38,747 bases of DNA from Amycolatopsis orientalis DSM 40040 = KCTC 9412 (GCF_000478275.1 NZ_ASJB01000041.1:1-38747); one strand, 5' to 3'. Counted from the first letter of the stretch, positions 15,579 to 26,272 are shown. Made by a program: numbers and translations. Notes: generated by a model not told the origin, from the letters alone.

Positions 15579-16892
15579 CTACGCCGCGACGGCCTCCAGC
15601 AGGGGCTCTTCGACGGTCGTCGCCAGATCCGGCGAAGACACGACGCGGTTGCGCCCGTTGCGTTTCGCCGCGTAGACCGACGCGTCGGCCGAGGCCATCA
15701 CCTCGTCGATCGTCCGGCCGTCGAGCGGGAAGGTCGCGACGCCGACGGACGCGGTCCGCTGCTCGATGACCACGTGGTTGCCCTCGTTGTCCTGCGTCTT
15801 GATGACCATTTCGCTGATCCGCTGGCGGATGCGCTCGGCGACCGCGACGGACTCCTGCTTCGACGACGATGTCAGGAGCACGACGAATTCCTCCCCGCCG
15901 AAGCGGCCGGCGAGGTCCTGCGTCCGGGTCTCGGCCTTGACCAGCGCCGCGACGCCCTTGAGCACGTCGTCGCCCGCCAGGTGACCGTAGGTGTCGTTGA
16001 TGCTCTTGAAGTGGTCGAGGTCGATCATCAGCGCGCCGAACTGGCCGTTCTCGCGTTCGGCGCGGGCGACCTCACGGACGGCGCCCTGCTGCCAGGTGGT
16101 GGCGTTGAGCAGCTGCGTCTTCTGGTCGGTGGTGGCGAGTTCTTCGAGCTGCTTGATCAGCACCGAACGCTGCAGCAGGTACAGCGGAAGGAAGACGAGC
16201 AGGACGAGCACCGGCTGGTGCGGCAGCACGGCGAGGACCAGCGCGCCGATGCAGACCGTGGAGGCTTCGAGGATGTTGTCGTCCCAAGAGCCGAGGAGAG
16301 TCTGGACCGAAGCCTTCGTCGGCGCCGCGAAGTAGAGGCCGGTTCCGGTGAAGACGGCGTTCATCAGGAAGAAGGCCAGGCTGGCGGCGCAGATCGAGGT
16401 CACCGACTCAGGGGCGGCCCCGACCACCTGCACGGCCGCCCAGGCGGCGAACGCGGTGAGCGTCATCGATGTGGCGTTCGCCACAGTCCGGTGTGGATTG
16501 ACCGTCCGGAGGCCCGCCCAGCTGCGGTATCCGAGGTGCAGATAGATCACGGTCACGAGAAGCGCGGTGAGCTGGGGCGGAAGCAGGATCGCGCCCGGAA
16601 GCACCCAGACCGACGTCATGTTGATGTGCGGCGTGACGCTCATGCTGCGCCGTTGCCGTTCGATCCGGCGGGTCGCCTCGGTGTGCGCGATCGCCAGCCC
16701 GGCGAGCAGGAAACACAACAAGACCTGCGAAGACGTGATGGAGATCGATGCGGCGAGGACCCCCGTCAGTGCCAGCATCGTCGCCACCGAGATCCCGGTG
16801 TAGGCGATCCAGTGTTTCGGCCTCTTCCACAGCTCCCACGTCGCTACCGTGAGAGCCGAACGATGTCCAGCGCGTTCCTCCGATGTGATCAT
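15579..16892 (-). CDS. Membrane-bound diguanylate cyclase (GGDEF)
   Basis: A 437-residue protein with several transmembrane segments in the first 250 residues and a C-terminal GGDEF domain. It would make the second messenger c-di-GMP from two GTP. The active site is intact (RFGGEEFVVLL), the metal/substrate stretch LMIDLDHFKSINDTYGHLAGD is complete, and the product-inhibition I-site RTQD lies five residues before GGEEF, so it should be active and feedback-controlled. No EAL domain is attached. ATG 16892 is chosen because GGGGGAAAG precedes it; an ATG eight codons upstream has GGAG too close. The membrane part has no sensor fold I recognise. Convergent with the TetR gene (13 nt apart). Confidence 0.93.
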   Translation of the reverse strand: MITSEERAGHRSALTVATWELWKRPKHWIAYTGISVATMLALTGVLAASISITSSQVLLCFLLAGLAIAHTEATRRIERQRRSMSVTPHINMTSVWVLPGAILLPPQLTALLVTVIYLHLGYRSWAGLRTVNPHRTVANATSMTLTAFAAWAAVQVVGAAPESVTSICAASLAFFLMNAVFTGTGLYFAAPTKASVQTLLGSWDDNILEASTVCIGALVLAVLPHQPVLVLLVFLPLYLLQRSVLIKQLEELATTDQKTQLLNATTWQQGAVREVARAERENGQFGALMIDLDHFKSINDTYGHLAGDDVLKGVAALVKAETRTQDLAGRFGGEEFVVLLTSSSKQESVAVAERIRQRISEMVIKTQDNEGNHVVIEQRTASVGVATFPLDGRTIDEVMASADASVYAAKRNGRNRVVSSPDLATTVEEPLLEAVAA

Positions 16893-16937
16893 CTTTCCCC
16901 CTGACTCTTGCGTCATTCTCCGAAACCCCCTACTTAC

Positions 16938-16967
16938 CGACAGCTTCCACCGACTTGCGGGCTGTCG
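16938..16967. promoter_or_regulatory. Inverted repeat upstream of the diguanylate cyclase
   Basis: CGACAGC (16938-16944) and GCTGTCG (16961-16967) form perfect 7-bp arms with a 16-nt spacer, 46 nt upstream of the GGDEF start. It could be a protein-binding site or a 5' leader hairpin. No riboswitch consensus was recognised. Confidence 0.3.
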
Positions 16968-17048
16968 ACAAGCTCCCTAGGTGTGTACTTTTCTCTGAGA
17001 GGCCGAGGGAAAGGTGCCAGCGATGGCCGGTAGGGATCAGTGAGCTGG

Positions 17049-17069
17049 GCGCGGGCCTACGGGCCGCGC
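17049..17069. terminator. GC-rich hairpin downstream of the MFS gene
   Basis: GCGCGG and CCGCGC (17049-17054, 17064-17069) pair, with two further G-C pairs after one mismatch, around TAC. It lies 25 nt after the MFS stop on the minus strand, a plausible terminator without a U tract. Confidence 0.45.
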
Positions 17070-17080
17070 GAGTGAGCCGG

Positions 17081-17108
17081 CGCGTGGAACACCTCAATGT
17101 TCCGCGCG
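17081..17108. terminator. Hairpin spanning the MFS stop codon
   Basis: CGCGTGGAACA (17081-17091) pairs with TGTTCCGCGCG (17098-17108) with one G-U, around CCTCAA. The MFS stop codon (complement of 17094-17096) sits in the loop, so the last codons form one arm. This may end transcription or protect the 3' end of the message. Confidence 0.45.
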
Positions 17109-18347
17109 TGCGGCGTCTTTCTCCTGCCATCTGTCCGGGTTCTTGGTGAGGTTCCGCCACCAGCTCAGCGCGAGCGGGATCGTCAGCACCAATCCCGCAA
17201 GACCGAAGACGCCGACAGTCGACTGCGGACCGATCTGGTCGGCGAGAATGCCGCCGATCAACGGGCTCACGCCCATCGTCGTGGTCAGCCCGGTGTTCGA
17301 AAGGCCCATCACCTGAGCCCTGCTCTCGTCCGGCACCGCCAGCGTCAAGGACGCCGTCGCCTGCATGAGCGCGACAGTGCCGAAACCACCGCAGATCACG
17401 AACAACACGATCGACGACACCGGACCCGGCTGCAGGAAGCACAGCAACAGCGGGATCGCCGTCAGCGCCGAAAGCGGCCCGATCAGCTTCGGCCGGATGT
17501 GCGCCGGGACCCAGCGCGAGTAGATGTACGCGCCGATCACACTCCCGAGTGGATCGGCGGCCAGCAGGAGCCCGATGACCTGGGGGCCGCCACCCGACGC
17601 CTCGGCGTAGGGCGCCGCGATGCCCTCGTACACCGGCAGCAGGCCCATCAGCCAGGTGAACAGCAGCAGCGCCCGCAGGCCGGAGCTGGCGAAGATGATC
17701 TTCCCGCCCGAGCCGATGGAGGCGAAGAACGACTTGCGCTTCTCGCCCGTCGCCGCGGCGGGGCGCGCGGCCAGCCCCAGCCGGACGAACAGCGCCGAGA
17801 TCAGGAACGTGACGGCGTCCAGCGCGAGCGCGATATGGGGTTCGAGCGCGGTCAGCAGGAAACCGCCGCCCGCGAAACCCGCCAGCTGCGCCGATTGGAC
17901 GGTCATGCTGCGGACGGCCATGCCGACGACGAACCGGTCGCCTTCGAGGATCTGCGGCAGCAACGCCAGCTGGGCGGCCTTGAACGGCGGGTTCAGCAGC
18001 GAGACGGCGCCGACGAGGACGCACAGGACCCAGAACGGCAGCACCGGGACGGCGACGAGCGCGATCAGCGCGGCCCGCAGCAGGTCCACGACCACCATCA
18101 CGGTCCGCCGGGGGAAGCGGTCCGCGAAGCCGGTGAGGAAGATGCCGCCGAGCAGCGACGGGGCGTAGGTCAGCGCGTAGGTGAGGCCGGTGAGGGTCGC
18201 GGAGCGGGTTTCGGTGAAGACGAGGACCGAGAGCGCGACCCTGGCGAGCTGGTCGCCGAAGATCGAGAACAGCTCGGCGAACCAGAGCGAACGGAACTCG
18301 GTTACACCGAACACCTCGCGGTAAGTGACCCGTCCGGCCGAAGCCAT
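17094..18347 (-). CDS. MFS transporter
   Basis: A 417-residue major facilitator superfamily permease with about twelve hydrophobic segments, of the MFS_3/enterobactin-exporter-like group by its N-terminal FRSLWFAELFSIFGDQLARVALSVLV and the loop FADRFPRRTVMVVVDLLRA. Such proteins usually export drugs or small metabolites; the substrate is unknown. ATG 18347 is chosen because TTGGGGG lies four bases upstream; further in-frame starts lack this. Both a hairpin over the stop codon and a second one downstream follow. Confidence 0.9.
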   Translation of the reverse strand: MASAGRVTYREVFGVTEFRSLWFAELFSIFGDQLARVALSVLVFTETRSATLTGLTYALTYAPSLLGGIFLTGFADRFPRRTVMVVVDLLRAALIALVAVPVLPFWVLCVLVGAVSLLNPPFKAAQLALLPQILEGDRFVVGMAVRSMTVQSAQLAGFAGGGFLLTALEPHIALALDAVTFLISALFVRLGLAARPAAATGEKRKSFFASIGSGGKIIFASSGLRALLLFTWLMGLLPVYEGIAAPYAEASGGGPQVIGLLLAADPLGSVIGAYIYSRWVPAHIRPKLIGPLSALTAIPLLLCFLQPGPVSSIVLFVICGGFGTVALMQATASLTLAVPDESRAQVMGLSNTGLTTTMGVSPLIGGILADQIGPQSTVGVFGLAGLVLTIPLALSWWRNLTKNPDRWQEKDAARAEH

Positions 18348-18850
18348 GCTGCCCCCAATAGGGTCCTTATTACGCGACAAACTCGTGACCGAGAGTAACG
18401 CGGTCACGAGCTCGTCACGAAGCGTCATTCGTTCACGTAAGTGTCTCCTGACTGTTCGTGATTGGCTAGGTTCTTTCGCCGGGTTTCTGGAGTTAGAGAT
18501 CTTTTTCGATGGCGATCGGCCGGGAGCCGCCGGGATCGCCGTCGTCCGCGGCGATGTCCCGATGGTCGGTACCGCGGTCCAGACCAGCGGTTTTCGGCTG
18601 TTTCGCGCTTGTCGTCAGGAAAATTCGGGTGCGGCCGCGTTGTCCGGCTTCGGATTCCGGCTTCGCGACGAAGATCCGCGCGGACCCGCGCCGCCGGTGT
18701 GGGGAGCGGGGGCCGATCCGCGCTTCGGCTTCGCTGTGTGATCGTCGTAACGTTCGAACACAATGCAGAGGCTATCCGCCAAAAGGATGATCAAGTCGCC
18801 GTCCGGTCGGGTGAACGGCTCGGCCGGATAGCGGTTGATCCCCGTGAGCG
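18348..18850. other. 503-bp intergenic region without a supported gene
   Basis: No frame here has both a good start and protein-like composition. It contains an inverted repeat at 18382-18390/18402-18410 (CTCGTGACC and GGTCACGAG, 11-nt spacer) just upstream of the MFS gene, a possible operator, and a weaker 8-bp pair at 18771-18778/18825-18832 (GCTATCCG and CGGATAGC). A minus-strand frame at about 18690-18850 reads like protein (NRYPAEPFTRPDGDLIILL) but has no credible start; it may be a gene remnant. Confidence 0.5.
18382..18410. promoter_or_regulatory. Operator-like inverted repeat upstream of the MFS gene
   Basis: CTCGTGACC (18382-18390) and GGTCACGAG (18402-18410) are perfect 9-bp arms with an 11-nt spacer, 35 nt upstream of the MFS start. 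The layout fits a dimeric repressor. The region is less GC-rich than its surroundings. Confidence 0.4.
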
Positions 18851-19981
18851 TCAGCCGTCGACCGCGAGCAGTTCCCGGGCCGAGGCCCCCTTCGCGGCGT
18901 CGCGTTTGGCGACCTCTTCGCGCACGATCGGGATGACGTGGCGGCCGAAGTCGATCGTGTCGCCGAGCATGTCGTACCCGCGTGCCGAGAGGATGTCGAC
19001 GCCGAGGTCGTAGTAGTCGAGCAGGGCCTGCGCGACGGTTTCGGGCGTGCCGACCAGCGCGGTGGAGTTCCCGGCGCCACCGGTCGCGGCCGCGGTGGGC
19101 GTCCACAGCGCCCGGTCGAAGCGTTCACCCGCCGCGGCGACCGCGAGCAGCCGCCGCGAGCCGGTGTTCTCCGGATTCGTGAGCGAATGCCGCCTGGTCA
19201 GCTGCTTGCCCCCGGTCGTCCTCGCCTTGATGGCGTCGACCGTGCGGTAGGCCTTCTCCCAGGCGAGTTCCTCGGTCGGCGCGATGATCGGGCGGAACGC
19301 GACCTGGATCCGCGGGACGTCGGTCCGCCCGGCCGCCTTCGCCGCGGCCTTGACGGCCTCGATCTGCTCGGCGGTCTGCGCGAGGGGCTCGCCCCAGAGG
19401 CAGAAGATGTCCGCTTCGGCCCCGCCCGCCGCGTACGCGGCCGGAGACGAGCCGCCGAAGGACACGCCTGGACGTGGTTGCTGCACAGGATGGACATCGA
19501 GGACGAAGTCAGCGAAACGGTAGTGCTCGCCTTCGTGATCGAAGGGCTCTTCGGACGTCCACGCCTGCTTCACGATCTGGATGTACTCACGCGTGCGTGA
19601 ATAGCGCTCGTCCTTCGTGAGGTAGTCGCCTTCGCGCTGCTGTTCGTGGTCGCTGCCGCCGGTGATGAAGTGGACGGTGAGCCTGCCGTCCGAGAGCTGG
19701 TCCAGCGTGGCGAACGTCTTCGCCGCGAACGTCGGATACGAGACGTTCGGCCGATGTGCCAACAGGATCTGGAGTTTGTCGAGCTTCGCCGCGACGTGGG
19801 CCGCCGCCTGCGCGGGATCGGGTCCGCTGGAGCCGTAGGCGAACAGCACCCTGTCCCAGCCGAACTCCTCGTGTGCCCGCGCGAGGCGCAGCGTGTAGTC
19901 CTTGTCGAAGACGCCGCCCGACCGCGGATGCGTCTCCGAACCGTCGTTGGTGCCTCCGATACCCAGGAATTCGACCGGCAT
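18851..19981 (-). CDS. LLM-class flavin-dependent monooxygenase (SsuD-like)
   Basis: A 376-residue luciferase-like monooxygenase similar to alkanesulfonate monooxygenase. Marks are MPVEFLGIGGTND, the RLARAHEEFGWDRVLFAYG stretch, LAHRPNVSYPTFAAKTFATLD, VHFITGGSDHEQQREGDYL, and PGVSFGGSSPAAYAAGGAEADIFCLWGEP with the flavin-phosphate contacts. With FMNH2 and O2 such enzymes desulfonate alkanesulfonates to aldehyde and sulfite; the true substrate here is inferred only by family. ATG 19981 has GGAAGGGA about six bases upstream. No sulfonate ABC transporter is adjacent. Divergent from the FAD/NAD(P)-binding protein. Confidence 0.9.
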   Translation of the reverse strand: MPVEFLGIGGTNDGSETHPRSGGVFDKDYTLRLARAHEEFGWDRVLFAYGSSGPDPAQAAAHVAAKLDKLQILLAHRPNVSYPTFAAKTFATLDQLSDGRLTVHFITGGSDHEQQREGDYLTKDERYSRTREYIQIVKQAWTSEEPFDHEGEHYRFADFVLDVHPVQQPRPGVSFGGSSPAAYAAGGAEADIFCLWGEPLAQTAEQIEAVKAAAKAAGRTDVPRIQVAFRPIIAPTEELAWEKAYRTVDAIKARTTGGKQLTRRHSLTNPENTGSRRLLAVAAAGERFDRALWTPTAAATGGAGNSTALVGTPETVAQALLDYYDLGVDILSARGYDMLGDTIDFGRHVIPIVREEVAKRDAAKGASARELLAVDG

Positions 19982-20090
19982 CGTCCGTCCCTTCCGTTGG
20001 CTTCCCCCGATCGACGGGTACGCCCGTTCTTCCAGCTGTGGCAACGAGTTCCGCTCCTTGAGAAGCCGCGCACGCGCCGGATCCCCGGCG

Positions 20091-20096
20091 TAGCTT
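20091..20096 (+). promoter_or_regulatory. Candidate -10 box of a leaderless promoter for the FAD/NAD(P)-binding protein
   Basis: TAGCTT fits TANNNT and ends seven bases before GTG 20104. There is no Shine-Dalgarno sequence. Confidence 0.4.
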
Positions 20097-20103
20097 CGGC
20101 TTC

Positions 20104-22047
20104 GTGAGTACCGCGGAACTCCCCTTCGTGCTCGCGGTGGTCGGCGCCGGTCCGCGCGGGGTGGGCGTACTCGAACGACTCGGCGCGAACGCCGCCGAGC
20201 TGCTCGGTGAGCGGCGCCTGGTGGTGCATCTCGTCGATCCGTTCCCGCCCGGCGCCGGACGGGTCTGGCGGTACGAGCAGTCACCGTTGCTGCGGATGAA
20301 CTCCATGCCCGAGGACGTCACGGTCTTCACCGACGACACGGTGCGGATCGACGGTCCGATCCGGCCCGGCCCTTCGCTGATCGAGTGGGCGCGGCTGGTC
20401 CGTGAGGACGCGCTCGACGTCGGGATCGACGACAGTCTGCGTGCCGAACTCGAGGCATTGCGAAGTGATCACTTCCCGACGCGACGGCTGCAGAGCGCCT
20501 ACCTTTCGTGGTTCCACCGCGAGGTCCTCGCGGGACTCCCGGCGGGGATCGAGGTCGTCGAGCACCGGACCCGCGCGGTGCGGCTCGAAGACGGAGAGCC
20601 GCAGTCGCTGTGGCTGGAGGACGGTGCGGAACCGCTCGAAGCGGACGCCGTCCTGTTCACCGTCGGTCATCTCGACGCCGAACCGGATCGGCGCGAGACC
20701 GAACTCGTGGACTTCGCCGCACGCCACGGCCTCGCGTACTACCCGGCCGGCTACACCGCCGACGTCGACTATTCGGCCATCGAGCCGGGGGAAACCGTGC
20801 TGGTGCGCGGTTTCGGCCTGGCGTTCGTCGATCTGATGCTGCTGCTGACCGAAGGCCGCGGCGGCCGGTTCGAAGAACAGACGTGCGGTGGGCTGAAATA
20901 CCTTTCCAGCGGCGCCGAGCCCGTACTGCACATCGGTTCGCGGCGCGGAGTCCCGTATCACGCGAAGATCGGCTACCGGCTGCACGGGAAACCGTTGCAG
21001 CTGCCCAGGTTCTTCGACGCGTACGCCATCGAAAAGCTCTGCGCGGTCCCTGGTTCCCTCGATTTCCGCCGCGATGTCTGGCCGTTGATCTCGAAGGAGA
21101 TCGCCTGGGCCTACTACAGCGAACTGTTCACCGCCCATCCCGAACGGGTGCGCATGGACTTCGCGGTCTTCGCCGACGCCTTCGCGGACGCGGCACCCGG
21201 GGAACTCGACGCGCTGGTGGCGCGTGCCGTTCCGGCGCCGGAAGATCGGCTGGACCTGGACCGGCTCGACCGGCCGATGGCTGGCCTCCGGTTCGGCACG
21301 GCCGAGGAGTACGGCAAGGAACTGCGCGAGTACGTCGAAGCGGATCTGAGTCGCAGGGCGGACGCCGAGTGCAGCGCGGATCTGGGTGCCTTCATGGCGT
21401 TGTTGTCGGTGATGGGCCAGCTCCCCGTGCTGCTGCAGACCGGACGACTGGACGCTGCCTCGCAACTGTCCGATTTGGACGGCTGGTTCCTCGGTTTCTT
21501 TTCGTACTTCGCCAGCGGTCCGCCGCCGCGACGGCTCGAAGAGCTGCTCGCGCTTCAGGAAGCGGGTCTGGTTTCCTTCCTGGGCGCGGAAATGCGGGTG
21601 GTGGCCGATGAGGAGCGCCGGAGGTTCGTCGCTTCCGGCGCGAGCTTCCCCGGCGAGACCGAGGCGTGCACGTTCGTCGAGGCGCGGCTGCCGGAACCGA
21701 GCATCACCCGTACGTCCGATGGTCTCTTGCGACAGTTACGTGACGACGGCGGGCTCGCCGAGGAGGTCGTGCTGGACACGGTCACCGGTGACAGGCTGCT
21801 CGCCGGCCGGATCCACACCCGGGTCACCGACGGCCGGATGCTCGACCGCGACGGCCGCCCGCACCCACGCCGGTTCGCCCTCGGCCCGCATACGTCGGCG
21901 CGGTCCGCCGGGGCGTTCACACGGCCCCGGACCAACGCGCTTCCCTTCCGGCAGAACGACTCCGTCGCCCGGGAGATCCTGCGCCTCGCCGCCGGTGCCC
22001 GGAGCGCGTTTAGCGGGCTAAACGCGAGCAGTCGGCCGGCTCCTTAG
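20104..22047 (+). CDS. FAD/NAD(P)-binding protein (PF13454 type)
   Basis: A 647-residue predicted flavoprotein. The N-terminus has the Rossmann motif VVGAGPRGVGVLERL (about 12-26) typical of the FAD-NAD(P)-binding family PF13454, followed by LVDPFPPGAGRVWR and RMNSMPEDVTVF. A second nucleotide region is seen near ETVLVRGFGLAFVDLMLLL (about 232-250). The reaction is unknown; some relatives act in secondary metabolism. GTG 20104 appears leaderless. The last 15 or so residues are encoded by a palindromic element (22006-22025), so the natural end may once have been earlier. Its stop overlaps the convergent glycosyltransferase stop. Divergent from the SsuD-like gene. Confidence 0.87.
   Translation: MSTAELPFVLAVVGAGPRGVGVLERLGANAAELLGERRLVVHLVDPFPPGAGRVWRYEQSPLLRMNSMPEDVTVFTDDTVRIDGPIRPGPSLIEWARLVREDALDVGIDDSLRAELEALRSDHFPTRRLQSAYLSWFHREVLAGLPAGIEVVEHRTRAVRLEDGEPQSLWLEDGAEPLEADAVLFTVGHLDAEPDRRETELVDFAARHGLAYYPAGYTADVDYSAIEPGETVLVRGFGLAFVDLMLLLTEGRGGRFEEQTCGGLKYLSSGAEPVLHIGSRRGVPYHAKIGYRLHGKPLQLPRFFDAYAIEKLCAVPGSLDFRRDVWPLISKEIAWAYYSELFTAHPERVRMDFAVFADAFADAAPGELDALVARAVPAPEDRLDLDRLDRPMAGLRFGTAEEYGKELREYVEADLSRRADAECSADLGAFMALLSVMGQLPVLLQTGRLDAASQLSDLDGWFLGFFSYFASGPPPRRLEELLALQEAGLVSFLGAEMRVVADEERRRFVASGASFPGETEACTFVEARLPEPSITRTSDGLLRQLRDDGGLAEEVVLDTVTGDRLLAGRIHTRVTDGRMLDRDGRPHPRRFALGPHTSARSAGAFTRPRTNALPFRQNDSVAREILRLAAGARSAFSGLNASSRPAP
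22006..22025. terminator. Hairpin (family 2) inside the end of the FAD/NAD(P)-binding gene
   Basis: GCGTTTAGC (22006-22014) and GCTAAACGC (22017-22025) pair perfectly around GG, 20 nt before the stop of the plus-strand gene and 19 nt past the stop of the convergent glycosyltransferase gene. It resembles the GCATTTAG...CTAAATGC hairpin after fba, but here it is translated. Confidence 0.55.
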
Positions 22048-23162
22048 CGCGCGGCGAACTCCTCCAGCCTCCGCACCACCTCGGCGGGCGACGGCATGGC
22101 GGCGATCTCGTGCCGCACCCTGGCCGCGACCTCGCGCACCCGCCGGTCTTCGAGGAGGGTCTTGGCCCGCTCCTCGACGGCGTCCGCGGTGATCTGGTCG
22201 CCGACCAGTGCTCGCCCCGCGTTCGCCGCCTCCAGCGATTCGGCGTTGACGGACTGGTCCGCGCCCTGTGGCAGCACCAGTTGCGGCACGCCGGCCGACA
22301 GCGAGCCGAGTACGGTCCCGGTGCCGCCGTGGTGCACCACGAGATCCGCCCGAGGCAGGACTTCGGCCTGCGGTACGAATCCGGTGACGTGGACGTTCGC
22401 GGGCACCTCGCCCAAGGCGGCCGGATCACCCGGGCCGCGCGCGACCAGGACGTCCACGGGCAGCCGGGACAGGCCGTCGATCGCCGCGCGCAGCACCTCC
22501 GTGGCGCCGAACGCCACCGTGCCCAGCGTCAGGTACACCAGCGGCCTGTCGCGGCCGTCGAGCCACGACGGGAGGGTGCCGGGTTCGTTCCAGGGCACCG
22601 GCCGCAGCCGGAAAAGTGTGGGGATGCCCGCCGGCCCCGGGTCGCGGAGGCTGTCCGGCCACAGGTCGATCCCGGCGTCGCCCAGCATCAGGTTCGCGGG
22701 GGTCGTGCCGTCCCACAGCGGCGCGAGCCGGTCGGCGGCGATCGCCATCAGCTCGGCGGGCATCGAGCGGCCGATGACGTGGGACAGCACCGGGATCCCG
22801 GCCCGGCGGGCGGCGGTGGCGGCGCCGATGTCGCTCATCTCGTAGACGACCAGATCCGGCCGCAGCCGGGCGAGCAGCGGGGTCAGGTCGGCGATCGTGG
22901 CCTGCGGCAGGATCTCGCCGAACATGGTGAGGACGACCTCGATCGGGTTGTCCTCACCCTGTCTCCGGGTGGCCTCGTCGCTGGCGGTTTGGATCGATTC
23001 GCCGACCTTGTGGGTGTCGAATCCAAGCGCGCGGACTTTGTCCACGAAGGCTTCACCGGTACCGAAGACCACCTCGTGTCCCGCGTCCCTGGCGGCGATC
23101 GCGAGCGGCATCAACGGGTACAGGTGGCCATAGGCCGGACGGCACGAGAAGAGGATGCGCAC
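22044..23162 (-). CDS. GT1 glycosyltransferase (MGT/GtfA-type)
   Basis: A 372-residue activated-sugar-dependent glycosyltransferase, GT-B fold. The N-terminus RILFSCRPAYGHLYPL and C-terminal donor-site HHGGTGTVLGSLSAGVPQLVLPQGADQ are characteristic of the family that decorates macrolides, glycopeptides and other natural products. The acceptor is unknown; no biosynthetic cluster surrounds it, so it may inactivate a compound or act on an external aglycone. GTG 23162 is chosen because the protein family begins with this strand; TACTTT lies six bases upstream, suggesting leaderless translation. An upstream in-frame start would translate the terminator hairpin of the nuclease gene. It overlaps the FAD/NAD(P) gene tail-to-tail. 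Confidence 0.9.
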   Translation of the reverse strand: MRILFSCRPAYGHLYPLMPLAIAARDAGHEVVFGTGEAFVDKVRALGFDTHKVGESIQTASDEATRRQGEDNPIEVVLTMFGEILPQATIADLTPLLARLRPDLVVYEMSDIGAATAARRAGIPVLSHVIGRSMPAELMAIAADRLAPLWDGTTPANLMLGDAGIDLWPDSLRDPGPAGIPTLFRLRPVPWNEPGTLPSWLDGRDRPLVYLTLGTVAFGATEVLRAAIDGLSRLPVDVLVARGPGDPAALGEVPANVHVTGFVPQAEVLPRADLVVHHGGTGTVLGSLSAGVPQLVLPQGADQSVNAESLEAANAGRALVGDQITADAVEERAKTLLEDRRVREVAARVRHEIAAMPSPAEVVRRLEEFAAR

Positions 23163-23168
23163 CCTTTC

Positions 23169-23174
23169 AAAGTA
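23169..23174 (-). promoter_or_regulatory. Candidate -10 box of a leaderless glycosyltransferase promoter
   Basis: TACTTT on the minus strand fits TANNNT and ends six bases before GTG 23162. GAAAGG fills the gap but is too close to act as a ribosome site. Confidence 0.4.
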
Positions 23175-23190
23175 CTGGCCCCGAAAGCCG

Positions 23191-23236
23191 GTGAAGGCCT
23201 CTTTGGGGGATTGGGATCCCACAAAGAGGCCTTCAC
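23191..23236. terminator. Perfect 15-bp hairpin (family 1), terminator of the HNH nuclease gene
   Basis: GTGAAGGCCTCTTTG (23191-23205) pairs with 23222-23236. An inner GGGA/TCCC pair may extend the stem. It lies 14 nt after the nuclease stop and 29 nt before the glycosyltransferase start on the same strand, so it separates the two transcripts. The TGAAGGCC core is that of family 1. Confidence 0.75.
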
Positions 23237-23249
23237 GAAACGACGAGGA

Positions 23250-23888
23250 TCAGCAGCGGTTGAGCATGTCCGTCAGCGCGGTCTTCTCGGCCGACTTGAC
23301 GGTGAGCTTGTACTTGTACTTCACCGTGGTCCACATTTTCGCGTAGGTGCACCAGTAGCCGACGGTCGGCGGCTTCCAGGCGTCCGGCGACTTGTCGCCC
23401 TTCTCCTGGTTGACGTTGTCGGTGACGGCGATCAGCTGCGGCGCGCTGAGGTCGTTCGCGAACGCCTGCCGCTGGGAGGTGGTCCACGACGACGCCCCGG
23501 TGCGCCAGGCGGCCGCGAGCGGGACGACGTGATCGATGTCCACATCGGACGCCGCGGTCCAGGTGGCTCCGTCGTACGGGCTGAACCAGCTGCCGGAGAC
23601 GGCGGCGCAACTGCTGTCCTGTTGCACGTTCGTGCCGTCCCGCTTGAGCACGACCTCGCGGGTGTTGCAGCTGTTGCCCTGGTCGGACCAATGCGGGAAC
23701 TTGTCGCGGCTGTATCCGTCCGAAGAACCGTCCGGTTTGACGGTCAGCGCGGCGAGCTGTGTCTTGGCGGTGTCGGCGGACGGGATGCCCGGCGGCGTGG
23801 CCTCGGCGACGCCGACGACGCCCGCCGAGACGATGGCCGAAACGGCGAGAACGGTGAAGGAGCGACGAACAGCAAGCGCAGTTGGCAT
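23250..23888 (-). CDS. Secreted HNH endonuclease family protein (DUF1524 type)
   Basis: A 212-residue exported protein. The signal peptide covers about residues 1-30 (basic MPTALAVRRS, hydrophobic core, GVAEA before TPPG). The nuclease core shows DIDHVVPLAAAW (metal-binding Asp-His), then NVNQEKGDKSPDAW, the Asn of the HNH motif. Five Cys are present, most probably disulfide-bonded outside the cell. It is likely an extracellular nuclease for nutrient scavenging; specificity is unknown. ATG 23888 has GGAGG seven bases upstream. Followed by a strong terminator. Confidence 0.92.
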   Translation of the reverse strand: MPTALAVRRSFTVLAVSAIVSAGVVGVAEATPPGIPSADTAKTQLAALTVKPDGSSDGYSRDKFPHWSDQGNSCNTREVVLKRDGTNVQQDSSCAAVSGSWFSPYDGATWTAASDVDIDHVVPLAAAWRTGASSWTTSQRQAFANDLSAPQLIAVTDNVNQEKGDKSPDAWKPPTVGYWCTYAKMWTTVKYKYKLTVKSAEKTALTDMLNRC

Positions 23889-23986
23889 ATTGCTGCCTCC
23901 GTGTCAGGTTTGGGGACCTGGTCACCTTGAGGGACGGAAATGGCCCACGCAACACTGACGAGTGACACCCTGCTGGACATTTGTGA

Positions 23987-26203
<2,217 letters not shown>

Positions 26204-26216
26204 CGCCCTTACGCGT

Positions 26217-26269
26217 GCCATGAAAGGTCCTTTCCTTGCAAATTTCGCAAGGAAAGGACCTTTCATGGC
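26217..26269. repeat. Hairpin copy 2 of the three-copy family-1 repeat
   Basis: Arms 26217-26239 and 26247-26269 pair perfectly (23 bp), loop AAATTTC. It lies 13 nt after purA and 3 nt before the end of the convergent OsmC gene, so it can end both. Core arms are identical to copies 1 and 3. Confidence 0.87.
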
Positions 26270-26272
26270 GGC

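Noticed and set aside
15774..16904. Plus-strand frame opposite the diguanylate cyclase
   Set aside because: Rich in Arg, Asp and Gly with no domain, as expected of an antisense frame. The minus-strand protein has a complete GGDEF domain.
18425..18763. Minus-strand frame in the 503-bp gap
   Set aside because: Arg/Ser/Pro-rich low-complexity translation without a ribosome site; not supported as a gene.
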